Below, one piece after another: positions 1 through 7,271 of a DNA stretch of 64,000 bases (the first letter of the stretch is position 1; each line of letters starts with the position of its first letter). Where the stretch lies: assembly GCA_036961295.1 (NCBI GenBank), contig JBALVX010000002.1, forward strand, positions 558,001-622,000. Reading direction: 5' to 3'. The position numbers and the translations under genes were made by a program. The notes below the pieces were generated by a model. The model was given only the letters and a program-made list of their open reading frames with translations. It made no database searches and was not told the DNA's origin. Source of the stretch: JAGPUQ01 sp036961295. GTDB lineage: Bacteria; Pseudomonadota; Gammaproteobacteria; Pseudomonadales; Porticoccaceae.

Positions 1-268
1 ATTTAATCTCCGCGCCATCCGGTAGCGAGCGACAAATATCGACAAACTTTCGCGCCGGAACAGTGATCTCACCACTTTCACCTGCAGCCTCTAACTGCAC
101 CTGGCTGCGGATTTCCACTTCCAAATCTGTGCCGGTTACCGATAGCTCCTGCTCATTCAGCACTAACAACACGTTGGATAATACCGGCAAGGTTTGCCGT
201 CGCTCAACAATGCCCGCGACTAATTGCAGGGGTTTCAGCAACGTTTCTCGGCTGGCGGTAAATTTCAT
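1..268 (-). CDS. dnaN: DNA polymerase III beta sliding clamp, N-terminal part
   Basis: Partial gene running off the left edge. Reading the minus strand from the ATG at 268 gives MKFTASRETLLKPLQLVAGI and continues open to base 1 (89 codons). This is the typical start of the beta clamp, the ring that tethers DNA polymerase III to DNA. The stretch ending RRQTLPVLSNVLL belongs to clamp domain 1. An AAGGA ribosome binding site lies just upstream of the start. It follows dnaA on the same strand after 72 bases, the standard dnaA-dnaN order, and is probably co-transcribed with it. The C-terminal three quarters are outside the window. Confidence 0.93.
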   Translation of the reverse strand, partial: MKFTASRETLLKPLQLVAGIVERRQTLPVLSNVLLVLNEQELSVTGTDLEVEIRSQVQLEAAGESGEITVPARKFVDICRSLPDGAEIK

Positions 269-340
269 TGATCTTCCTTTATACACGGGACACCTGGGTG
301 CCGGCTTACATAATTAATGAGTGAGTCGTCTCGCCTTAGT

Positions 341-1969
341 TCAGGTCTTTAGCGATCGGGTAAGAATCTTTATATCTTCACGTTGCTCGTGCGTAGTTTC
401 CTCTAGCGCCTTAATAGTTCGACACGCGTGAATAACCGTCGTGTGATCGCGGCCACCGAAGGCTTCACCAATTTCCGGCAAGCTGCGCGTCGTCAACTGC
501 TTAGCAAGAAACATCGCCGTTTGGCGAGGCCGTGCCACCGAGCGATTACGCCGCTTGGAAAGCATGTCCGACAACTTGATTTTATAATATTCTGCCACCG
601 TGCGCTGAATATTTTCAATGGTAACCAGCTTGTCCTGTAAGGCTAAAAGGTCTTTCAGGGTTTCGCGCACAAACTCTACATCGATAGTTCGTCCGGTAAA
701 GTGGGCGCTTGCCATTACGCGCTTAAGCGCGCCCTCTAACTCTCTTACATTGGCCTGAATGCGCTGCGCCATAAAGAAAGCGGGCTCGTAGGGCAGATCC
801 AAATTTGATTCCGCGGCTTTTTTCATCAAAATAGCTACCCGCGTTTCCAGCTCGGGCGGCTCTACGGCCACGGTTAAACCCCAGCCAAAGCGGGATTTTA
901 GTCTTTCTTCGAGACCGTCGATTTCCTTCGGGTAACGATCACAGGTCACTATCATCTGCCGACCACCTTCGAGCAACGCATTGAAGGTATGGAAAAATTC
1001 CTCCTGAGAGCGTTCTTTTTTAGCGAAAAACTGGATGTCATCAATTAACAGCGCATCGACCGAACGGTAGTAGCGCTTGAATTCATTAATAGCATTAAGC
1101 TGCAAGGCTTTTACCATGTCGGCGACAAAGCGTTCGGAGTGCAAATACACTACGCGGGCATCGGGCTTATTTAAGCGCAACTGATTGCCAACCGCGTGCA
1201 TCAAATGAGTTTTCCCCAAACCCACGCCGCCATAGATAAACAAGGGGTTGTAGGAGCCACCCGGGTTTTCTGCCACCTGCCGGGCCGCCGCCAGGGCTAG
1301 CTGATTAGACTTGCCTTCTACAAAGGCATCAAAGCGAAACCTGTCATTCAGATTGTTTTCCAGGGGCTCCTTGCGCCGCGCCACTAGTGCAGCTTTTGCC
1401 GGAGTATCTGCGCCAGGCTGCGTATCTCTCGATCCGCCGAATCCACCTCCGGTCCAAGCATTGCTTTGTTGTTGTGTATACGTATTGATTGCCCGAGCGC
1501 CGTTTACCCCAGCAGCGGCGCCTTGAGTTTTCAGCGGTTCCAGCACCGGGCGGCTTACCAGGCCGCTGTTAACGACAGAGCTGCTCACTATCGAGCCTTC
1601 TAACTGCGTGCTGGTCAGGATAGCGTCCGGGGGCTGCCTCTCGGCAAGCGAAGCCTCGGTTTTTACCCTGGCCTCCATCGTTTCTGTCGTCTCCAACCCC
1701 TCAGCACCCTTCAAAAAGGCAGTCTCAGTGCTCACGGAGTTTATTTGAATAGAATCAACACTACTGTCTAAATCTCGGTAAAGTTCGCGAATACGCTCGA
1801 GAAACTTGTCCTCTACCCAGCTCTGCACAAAGCGGTTAGGGGCGACCAGGCGTAAATCGCCATTGTCGGCCTTATCTGGCTGAAGCGGCTGTATCCAGGT
1901 TTCAAATTGTTGTGCGGGCAGCTCGTCCCGCAAGTATCCGAGGCATTGCTGCCAAACCAACTGCGCCAA
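341..1969 (-). CDS. dnaA: Chromosomal replication initiator DnaA
   Basis: DnaA binds 9-bp DnaA boxes at the origin and melts it in the ATP form. The 542-residue protein shows domain I (about 1-75, containing WQQCLGYLRDELPAQQFETW), a long linker (about 80-205), an AAA+ domain with Walker A GGVGLGKT (247-254) and Walker B LLIDD (307-311), and the C-terminal box-binding helix-turn-helix with GGRDHTTVIHAC (505-516). E. coli DnaA has 467 residues; the extra length is in the linker, which carries a degenerate five-residue repeat near 125-144. The start is TTG, chosen because AGGAGG lies five bases upstream and the N-terminus aligns with the family. It is transcribed away from the 1970-2518 origin-like gap and into dnaN. 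Confidence 0.97.
   Translation of the reverse strand: MAQLVWQQCLGYLRDELPAQQFETWIQPLQPDKADNGDLRLVAPNRFVQSWVEDKFLERIRELYRDLDSSVDSIQINSVSTETAFLKGAEGLETTETMEARVKTEASLAERQPPDAILTSTQLEGSIVSSSVVNSGLVSRPVLEPLKTQGAAAGVNGARAINTYTQQQSNAWTGGGFGGSRDTQPGADTPAKAALVARRKEPLENNLNDRFRFDAFVEGKSNQLALAAARQVAENPGGSYNPLFIYGGVGLGKTHLMHAVGNQLRLNKPDARVVYLHSERFVADMVKALQLNAINEFKRYYRSVDALLIDDIQFFAKKERSQEEFFHTFNALLEGGRQMIVTCDRYPKEIDGLEERLKSRFGWGLTVAVEPPELETRVAILMKKAAESNLDLPYEPAFFMAQRIQANVRELEGALKRVMASAHFTGRTIDVEFVRETLKDLLALQDKLVTIENIQRTVAEYYKIKLSDMLSKRRNRSVARPRQTAMFLAKQLTTRSLPEIGEAFGGRDHTTVIHACRTIKALEETTHEQREDIKILTRSLKT
1538..1597 (-). repeat. Degenerate 15-bp x 4 in-frame repeat in the DnaA linker
   Basis: On the minus strand four consecutive 15-base units at 1583-1597, 1568-1582, 1553-1567 and 1538-1552 encode GSIVS, SSVVN, SGLVS and RPVLE. 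The first three share the pattern small-small-hydrophobic-Val-Ser/Asn. The fourth is only weakly similar. The position is the flexible linker between domain I and the AAA+ domain. Confidence 0.45.
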
Positions 1970-2040
1970 GAAAACCTCCTATGGCCTTTTATTCTGTTAT
2001 GGGTTTTTATTATGGCCTTATCGAACTGATGCCATATCTA

Positions 2041-2085
2041 TATTAGTGTCATTAATATTAGTGCTCTCAATATTAGCGCTATCTC
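2041..2085. repeat. Three 15-bp iterons upstream of dnaA
   Basis: TATTAG(T/C)G(T/C) begins at 2041, 2056 and 2071, giving three direct repeats with an exact 15-base period. The units are TATTAGTGTCATTAA, TATTAGTGCTCTCAA and TATTAGCGCTATCTC. They lie about 70-115 bases upstream of the dnaA start codon. On the dnaA strand each unit contains TAATA, so they may overlap promoter elements or bind a regulator. No known protein site was recognised. Confidence 0.7.
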
Positions 2086-2256
2086 TACCGCAGAGGCCGA
2101 TTCATTAGAACCTCCTCAACAAGCCCCTCACGCCATTTATGTTGTCTTGCGACGTCTTTCACCGCTCTATCATTGCTTGTTGCCGTCTTTACAGCGTTAT
2201 TTACCCGTCTTTTTTGCTGTGCCGGCGAGAATGCAGTCTAAAAGACTTTGGTCGAG

Positions 2257-2265
2257 TTATCCACA
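2257..2265 (+). promoter_or_regulatory. DnaA box
   Basis: Perfect TTATCCACA, next to the AT-rich tract that starts at about 2270. Confidence 0.85.
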
Positions 2266-2345
2266 GTTTTGAAAAAATAACTTTATTTTAATAAAGAATT
2301 TTTATATTTTAAAAACAAAAGGTTATGCTTCCGTCGTGGATTATG

Positions 2346-2354
2346 TTATCCACA
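2346..2354 (+). promoter_or_regulatory. DnaA box
   Basis: Perfect TTATCCACA on the far side of the AT-rich tract. Confidence 0.85.
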
Positions 2355-2392
2355 GAATTAGCCAGCAGATTGCTCAATAAATAAGCACATTT

Positions 2393-2401
2393 TGTGGATA
2401 A
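2393..2401 (-). promoter_or_regulatory. DnaA box (inverted)
   Basis: TGTGGATAA, the perfect complement of TTATCCACA, 38 bases from the previous box. Confidence 0.85.
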
Positions 2402-2518
2402 CTTGTAGATATTTGCTGTATAAGACCGGTATTACCTGTGATTGGCACTCCGGCTGCCACGCACTATCCTCTGGCCCCTTGCGCGGGCCTCAGTTAGTGA
2501 CTTTTTATTAGCCTGCAG

Positions 2519-3988
2519 TCACTTCCCAACACAAAAACTAGAAAAAATCTCTCCGAGCAAGTCATCACTGGTAAATTCACCGGTTATGCTGCCCAACTGT
2601 TCCTGCGCGCACCGCAACTCTTCCGCGACTAGCTCGCCCGCAGCGGTGCTCGACATTAAACCCTCAGCCAGACGCAAATGTTTTTGGGCCGCTTGCATCG
2701 CCACCAGGTGGCGTTCACGTGCAGAAAACACCCCTTCACTACCGTGCTGAAACCCGGCGCTGGCTTGCAGGTGTGCTTTGAGTGTATCCATACCCGCGCC
2801 CGTTTTAGCAGACAAGGCAATTACCGGAACACCGGTTTCCCCGCCGGTTATAGCCGCGATCACCGTTGCTATCGAAGACAAACCCAGGGCGGAGCGATCG
2901 ATTTTATTCAGCACAATGGCGACCCGAGTTTTAGCTGAGTCATTCTGGAGAGGTGCGTGTTGCTGGAATACATGTTGCACGGGTAAACGCTCAACCAGCT
3001 CGCGCCACTCTTGGGCTAGCTGCGTTTCAAGCTCTTTCGCCTGCGCGTCCCCGCAGGGATTTAACAGCGTGCTATCGATAACGTAGAGCACTTGATCAGC
3101 AGTTTCAATTTCACCCCAGGCCCGCCTAACCCCCTCGCGCTCTACCACGTCGTCGGTGTCGCGCAGACCCGCGGTATCCACCAAATGCAGGGGCAGGTCG
3201 TCTAACAAAATAGCTTCACGCAGCACATCCCGCGTGGTGCCCGCGACCTCGGTAACAATCGCCGTATCGCGCTGGGCCAGCGCATTCATCAAACTGGATT
3301 TCCCCGCGTTGGGTCGCCCGACAATCGCGACCGTCGTGCCGTCCCTTAATAACGCGCCTTGTTGAGCACAGTCCAGCACGGTTTCGACCTGCGCGAGCAA
3401 TGCAGAAACTCGATCACCCACCTTGCCGTCGGCTAAAAAATCTATTTCTTCTTCGGGGAAATCGATCGCCGATTCCACATACATACGCAGATGAATCAGG
3501 GCCTCTACTAAAGCGTGGATGTGTGTGGAAAACTCCCCCTGCAGGGAGCGCACCGCACTTTGTGCGGCCGTTTCAGAACTGGCATTAACCAGGTCCGCCA
3601 CCGCCTCAACCTGGGTGAGATCCATTTTTCCATTAATAAAGGCGCGCTCACTGAACTCCCCGGGACGCGCCTGCCGCACCCCGAGCGCCAACACCCGACG
3701 CAACAACATCCCCAACACCACCACGCCGCCATGGCCCTGAAGCTCTATAACATCTTCGCCGGTAAAGGAGGCTGGAGCAGGAAAATAAAGTGCTATGCCT
3801 TCGTCGACCACCTCGCCAGCGGCACCCAAAAATGGGCCGTAACTCGCCACCCGAGGCTGGAGTGTTTTGCCCACCAGCGCGGGAATAAGGTCCTGGAGTT
3901 GATTGCCAGAAATACGCAGAATACCTACACCGCCACGCCCACTCGGGGTGGCGATTGCGGCTATCGTGTCACTCGTTGCGGTAGGCAT
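2519..3988 (-). CDS. mnmE: tRNA uridine-5-carboxymethylaminomethyl modification GTPase MnmE
   Basis: MnmE works with MnmG to place the carboxymethylaminomethyl group on U34 of several tRNAs. The 489-residue protein has the folate-binding N-terminal domain starting at DTIAAIATPSGRGGVGILR, then the inserted G domain with G1 GRPNAGKSS (224-232), G3 DTAG (271-274) and G4 NKID (361-364). It ends in FCVGK, the family's C-terminal CxGK with the essential cysteine. It is about 35 residues longer than E. coli MnmE because of an extra segment between G3 and G4 (about 311-356). It is the last gene of the rpmH-rnpA-yidD-yidC-mnmE block, 41 bases after yidC. Its partner mnmG is separated from it by this block, which is inverted relative to the Pseudomonas order. 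Confidence 0.97.
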   Translation of the reverse strand: MPTATSDTIAAIATPSGRGGVGILRISGNQLQDLIPALVGKTLQPRVASYGPFLGAAGEVVDEGIALYFPAPASFTGEDVIELQGHGGVVVLGMLLRRVLALGVRQARPGEFSERAFINGKMDLTQVEAVADLVNASSETAAQSAVRSLQGEFSTHIHALVEALIHLRMYVESAIDFPEEEIDFLADGKVGDRVSALLAQVETVLDCAQQGALLRDGTTVAIVGRPNAGKSSLMNALAQRDTAIVTEVAGTTRDVLREAILLDDLPLHLVDTAGLRDTDDVVEREGVRRAWGEIETADQVLYVIDSTLLNPCGDAQAKELETQLAQEWRELVERLPVQHVFQQHAPLQNDSAKTRVAIVLNKIDRSALGLSSIATVIAAITGGETGVPVIALSAKTGAGMDTLKAHLQASAGFQHGSEGVFSARERHLVAMQAAQKHLRLAEGLMSSTAAGELVAEELRCAQEQLGSITGEFTSDDLLGEIFSSFCVGK

Positions 3989-4029
3989 GGTTTTTATTAA
4001 TAGGCCTCAACCGATATTAAATCTTTGGT

Positions 4030-5721
4030 TTATTCGGCTTCGACTTTTCTCGTAATCGCCCACTGCTGCGCAATAGACAAAAGACTGTTCACCGTCCAGT
4101 ACAACACCAGACCAGAAGGAAACATGACGAAGAAAAACGCAAAAGCCACCGGCATAATTTTCATCACCTTGGCCTGTATCGGATCCGGCGGTGTCGGTTG
4201 CAGGCTTTGCAGGAAGAACATACAAATACCATTTACTACCGGTAAAACATAATGGGGATCTTTTACCGACAGATCCGTAATCCAAAAAATCCACGGTGCA
4301 TGACGTAATTCTACACTTTCGCTTAAGGCCCAATACAAAGCAATAAACACCGGCATCTGGATCAACATAGGAAAGCAACCGCCCATCGGGTTTACTTTTT
4401 CCTTTTTGTACAAACCCATCACTTCCTGAGAAAGTTTAGCGCGGTCGTCGCCGTGTAATTCTCGCAGGCGAGCCATTTCCGGCTGCAATTTACGCATCTT
4501 CGCCATCGACCGGTAACTGGTCGCAGACAGTGGATAAAATACGGTTTTTACCACCACGGTCAAACCAATAATTGCCCAGCCCCAATTGCCAAAAATTCCG
4601 TGAAGCCACTGTAAGCCCCAAAATAAGGGTTTTGCAATCCACCACAGCCAGCCGTAATCAATGGTTAAATCCAGATAAGGCGCTATTTCTTTTAAGCGCT
4701 TCTGGTCTTTCGGCCCAACGTAAAACTGCGCTCCCGTGCTTCTCGTTTGCCCGGGCTCAACCACCCACTCGGGGCCAGTAAAGCCAAACGCGTACAAGTC
4801 TTTACCCGCTAGTTTGCGCAACTGGTAGCGATTAAGCTCACCTTGATCCGGAACCCAGGCACCGACAAAATAGTGTTGCACCATGGCGACCCAGCCGCCC
4901 TCGCGCTCGGCTTTAAATGCCTCTTCGTCGAGATCGTCAAAATCAATTTTTTTGTAATTCGTTTCCGAGGTACTAAGCGCTGCACCGAGATAAGGTTTTA
5001 ACCCGACCCGACCCGTTTGCGCGGGGTTGTAAGTATCTCGCAACATTTGTCCGAACAAATGTCCGCGCCAACTTTCCGACCCGCGATTGTCTACACGATA
5101 ATTAACGTCTATTAAATAATCGCCGCGGCGCAACACAAACTCTTTAGTAATTTGGCTCTCGCCCTGAGACATTTGCAAGGGCACTCGAATTTCGTTTTCG
5201 CCTTCTTCCAGCCGATAATTTTCCTGAGTTGCGCGAAACACGGGTCGCTCGCCACCGATATCGGTGCCGCTTTTTCCAATCAGTCCACTCTGCGCTATAT
5301 AGGTGTAAGTCTGCGAACGATTAAGCATTAAAAACGGATCGGCGTCGTCTTTGAGCTCGCTTAAATGCGCTAACAAGGAAGCCCGTACAATATCTCCACC
5401 GCGTGTATCTATCACCACTTCGAGCATATCCGTGGTAATGGTTACCAGGCGCGTTGCCGCCTTGCTGTCCGTACTCTCCGGGGCGGGTTCTTCGAGAGAT
5501 GGCTTATCGAGCATCGGGACTAAATCCGCACCGAGCTCTAAATCAGCTTGTTCGCCCAGGCGGGTATTACCGGTCGAGTTAATGTCGGGAATAATCACCG
5601 CTTCTCGGTTTGCCACCGAAGCTTCCGGTCGACGGCTATCCTGGAAATCATTCCAGCGGATAAATAGCACAGCAAATATAGCGACCATTGCGGCGATTAA
5701 AACATTGCGTTGCCAATCCAT
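4030..5721 (-). CDS. yidC: Membrane protein insertase YidC
   Basis: YidC inserts proteins into the inner membrane, alone or with SecYEG; Fo subunit c is a classic client and is also encoded in this window. The open frame extends to 5829, but the ATG at 5721 gives MDWQRNVLIAAMVAIFAVLF, the normal start with the first membrane helix, and a 563-residue protein (E. coli 548). A large periplasmic beta domain fills about 60-330. The conserved helices follow, including NWGWAIIGLTVVVKTVFYPL and NPMGGCFPMLIQMPVFIALY. It starts two bases after the yidD stop, suggesting coupled translation. Confidence 0.96.
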   Translation of the reverse strand: MDWQRNVLIAAMVAIFAVLFIRWNDFQDSRRPEASVANREAVIIPDINSTGNTRLGEQADLELGADLVPMLDKPSLEEPAPESTDSKAATRLVTITTDMLEVVIDTRGGDIVRASLLAHLSELKDDADPFLMLNRSQTYTYIAQSGLIGKSGTDIGGERPVFRATQENYRLEEGENEIRVPLQMSQGESQITKEFVLRRGDYLIDVNYRVDNRGSESWRGHLFGQMLRDTYNPAQTGRVGLKPYLGAALSTSETNYKKIDFDDLDEEAFKAEREGGWVAMVQHYFVGAWVPDQGELNRYQLRKLAGKDLYAFGFTGPEWVVEPGQTRSTGAQFYVGPKDQKRLKEIAPYLDLTIDYGWLWWIAKPLFWGLQWLHGIFGNWGWAIIGLTVVVKTVFYPLSATSYRSMAKMRKLQPEMARLRELHGDDRAKLSQEVMGLYKKEKVNPMGGCFPMLIQMPVFIALYWALSESVELRHAPWIFWITDLSVKDPHYVLPVVNGICMFFLQSLQPTPPDPIQAKVMKIMPVAFAFFFVMFPSGLVLYWTVNSLLSIAQQWAITRKVEAE

Positions 5722-5723
5722 AA

Positions 5724-5999
5724 TTAACCATTCTCTTTTTGTGTTGAGCTTTGTGTTGGGGTTTGGCGAGCTGCGTGTTGTGGTTTCTCTGGCACCGGAT
5801 CGTGCCCACCCTGATGATAGGGATGACACTTAACCAGACGCCTAAGTGTTAACCAGGCGCCATAAATCGCGCCACGCTCACGGATTGCTTCGATAGCATA
5901 CTGGGAACACGTTGGATAAAACCGGCAGTTCGAGCCCAAAAAAGGGCTTATCGTCCATTGATAAACTTTTAGTAACGCCACCATGGCCCGTGCTATCAC
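5724..5999 (-). CDS. yidD: Membrane protein insertion efficiency factor YidD
   Basis: Small membrane-associated protein that helps YidC-dependent insertion. The core LLKVYQWTISPFLGSNCRF followed by YPTCSQYAIEA and KCHPYHQGG is the family signature with its conserved cysteines. The frame is open to 6071, but that would overlap rnpA by 75 bases. I chose the GTG at 5999, whose GTGA overlaps the rnpA stop codon in the classic stop-start arrangement and gives 91 residues. An ATG at 5984 is the alternative. The C-terminus has a Gln/Thr/Ser-rich tail after the DPVP motif. Confidence 0.9.
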   Translation of the reverse strand: MIARAMVALLKVYQWTISPFLGSNCRFYPTCSQYAIEAIRERGAIYGAWLTLRRLVKCHPYHQGGHDPVPEKPQHAARQTPTQSSTQKENG

Positions 6000-6442
6000 G
6001 CCTGTTCTCCCGGCACAGCTGCCGCTGATTTTTCTGTTGCTTGGTTTACTTTGTTGATTAGCTGCTGCCAACCTTCCTGCAATACGCGATTCTGCATTTC
6101 CACTGAGAGTTCGTCTACACCTCGACGCGTCAGAAAAATGATATCTAGTTTAAGTTGTTGTATCGCGGGATTAATACGGAAAGTGTTTCTGGCCACCCTT
6201 TTTATCCGGTTGCGATCTACCGAGCGCCGCAAATTTTTCTTGGCTACCACTAAGCCGAGTCGAGATTGCGCTGCGCTGTTGGGTCGAGCCAACAAAAGAA
6301 AATACTTATGGGAAACACGAAACGTGGCGTCGTCAAATACGCTTTTATAATCACTGGCGCACAACAAGCGTTGCTGCCGAGTAAAGCGCTGCGAAGCTAA
6401 ACCTGAGGAGGCGGGAGTGCTAGAAACAAGTGCGCTGGGCAT
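5996..6442 (-). CDS. rnpA: Ribonuclease P protein component
   Basis: Protein subunit of RNase P, which with the catalytic RNA matures tRNA 5' ends. The conserved basic RNR signature is seen in KNLRRSVDRNRIKRVARNTF. The N-terminal region RFTRQQRLLCASDYKSVF is also typical. I chose the ATG at 6442 (148 residues) over a GTG at 6451, because a G-rich ribosome binding site lies directly before it. The first residues SALVS, STPAS and SGLAS look like a degenerate 15-bp x 3 repeat (6392-6436). It lies 42 bases after rpmH and overlaps yidD by four bases. Confidence 0.95.
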   Translation of the reverse strand: MPSALVSSTPASSGLASQRFTRQQRLLCASDYKSVFDDATFRVSHKYFLLLARPNSAAQSRLGLVVAKKNLRRSVDRNRIKRVARNTFRINPAIQQLKLDIIFLTRRGVDELSVEMQNRVLQEGWQQLINKVNQATEKSAAAVPGEQA

Positions 6443-6484
6443 CACCCCCACCCAAAGCTATTGGATCGGCTTACAAACAGTCTA

Positions 6485-6619
6485 TTAAGCGGCCAGACGT
6501 TTGCGGCCTTTGGCGCGCCGCCGCTTTATTAACAGGCGACCACTTTTTGTCGCCATGCGCGCGCGAAATCCGTGTGTGCGTTTGCGCTTTAACACGCTAG
6601 GTTGGAATGTTCTTTTCAT
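6485..6619 (-). CDS. rpmH: 50S ribosomal protein L34
   Basis: Short gene read directly from the minus strand: an ATG at 6619 opens MKRTFQPSVLKRKRTHGFRA and the 44-residue product ends in KGRKRLAA followed by TAA. Length, basic composition and N-terminus are those of L34 of the large ribosomal subunit. It is the first gene of the rnpA-yidD-yidC-mnmE block and has a good promoter at 6734-6762. Confidence 0.97.
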   Translation of the reverse strand: MKRTFQPSVLKRKRTHGFRARMATKSGRLLIKRRRAKGRKRLAA

Positions 6620-6733
6620 TGCCGTAATCCGAGTTGCTTACTACTTCGAGGGCCTGTGGACCTATTAAAAGCTAGCCCTGGGTTTAACTAAACGCCAGCA
6701 CAGCCGCAAGGGTCTGCCATCAAATGGCCGCGC

Positions 6734-6762
6734 ATTTTAGGAAAAAAGCGCTCAGGTATCAA
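6734..6762 (-). promoter_or_regulatory. Sigma70-type promoter of rpmH operon
   Basis: On the minus strand TTGATA (6757-6762) and TAAAAT (6734-6739) are separated by exactly 17 bases. Each hexamer matches the consensus at five of six positions. The leader to the rpmH start would be about 110 bases. Confidence 0.75.
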
Positions 6763-6899
6763 TGCCTAAATTCAGTTCCTGGCCTAATCTGGTCATTTCC
6801 CGGTCTTTTTATGAGTCTTTTTTATGGGCTTATAGGGCTTACTAGAGCCTGGATTCGATAAACCCGGCTCAGATAAACATAAGTCCTGAGAATAAACCC

Positions 6900-6908
6900 T
6901 GTGGATAA
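6900..6908 (-). promoter_or_regulatory. DnaA box
   Basis: TGTGGATAA, the perfect complement of TTATCCACA, in the rpmH-mnmG gap. Confidence 0.8.
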
Positions 6909-6938
6909 GCCCGACTTGATCTGTGTATCAATACCGTT

Positions 6939-6947
6939 TTATCCACA
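6939..6947 (+). promoter_or_regulatory. DnaA box
   Basis: Perfect TTATCCACA, 30 bases from the inverted box at 6900, facing it. Confidence 0.8.
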
Positions 6948-7271
6948 AAAAATCAGCATTTGTGTTGGCAGGCTTAAACTATCCAAAGCTTACAACCATA
7001 CTATTGGTGTGAAACACCGTGCTTTCCCATGGACTTTCATAGGGCTTAAGGCCTTGATTCTATTTAAAATACTCGATATATCCACGGTTTTAAGGCCCCT
7101 AATAACTATAACTATAATTAACTTACTTAATATATACATATTTAATTAAATATTAATAAGAATAGTTATTTAACAGCTCAATAAATCAACATAGCCGCCT
7201 TTGTGTCAATCAGGATATACTGCTCGACTGTCCCGATTTCACACAACTTCACTCAACCGCGCCATAATATT

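Larger units (their letters stand above)
1970..2518. other. oriC: Candidate origin region, dnaA side
   Basis: Non-coding gap of 549 bases between the dnaA start and the mnmE stop. It contains perfect TTATCCACA DnaA boxes at 2257-2265 and 2346-2354 on the plus strand and 2393-2401 on the minus strand. An AT-rich tract at about 2270-2320 (runs of A and T only briefly interrupted) could be an unwinding element. The three 15-bp iterons at 2041-2085 are also here. These are the ingredients of a bacterial oriC, and in Pseudomonas-type chromosomes the origin lies directly upstream of dnaA. However, mnmE and the other genes to the right would be transcribed toward this site, so the gap at 6620-7271 competes for the role. 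Confidence 0.65.
6620..7271. other. Candidate origin region, mnmG side
   Basis: Gap of 652 bases between the divergent rpmH and mnmG genes. It holds perfect DnaA boxes at 6900-6908 (minus) and 6939-6947 (plus), a near match ATATCCACG at about 7078-7086, and a very AT-rich tract at about 7095-7190 with AACTAT-type repeats that could serve as an unwinding element. Transcription diverges here: every gene to the left up to dnaN is on the minus strand and every gene up to 23.6 kb is on the plus strand. That is what a bidirectional origin usually shows. I see no convincing gene inside it. Confidence 0.6.

Noticed and set aside
2710..2725. parS site
   Set aside because: GTTCACGTGCAG has the CACGTG centre, but the outer bases do not match the parS palindrome. 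No good parS was found in the window.
5722..5829. Upstream extension of yidC
   Set aside because: It overlaps the end of yidD, and the extra residues are unlike any YidC. The ATG at 5721 precedes the first membrane helix.
6901..7149. 82-codon open frame in the rpmH-mnmG gap
   Set aside because: It starts in a DnaA box, runs through the AT-rich tract, has no ribosome binding site and no recognisable domain. It is best read as origin DNA.
7203..7271. Upstream extension of mnmG from GTG 7203
   Set aside because: The 23 added residues do not fit the family. A TATACT element lies inside this stretch, and ATG 7272 starts with the conserved FAD-motif region.
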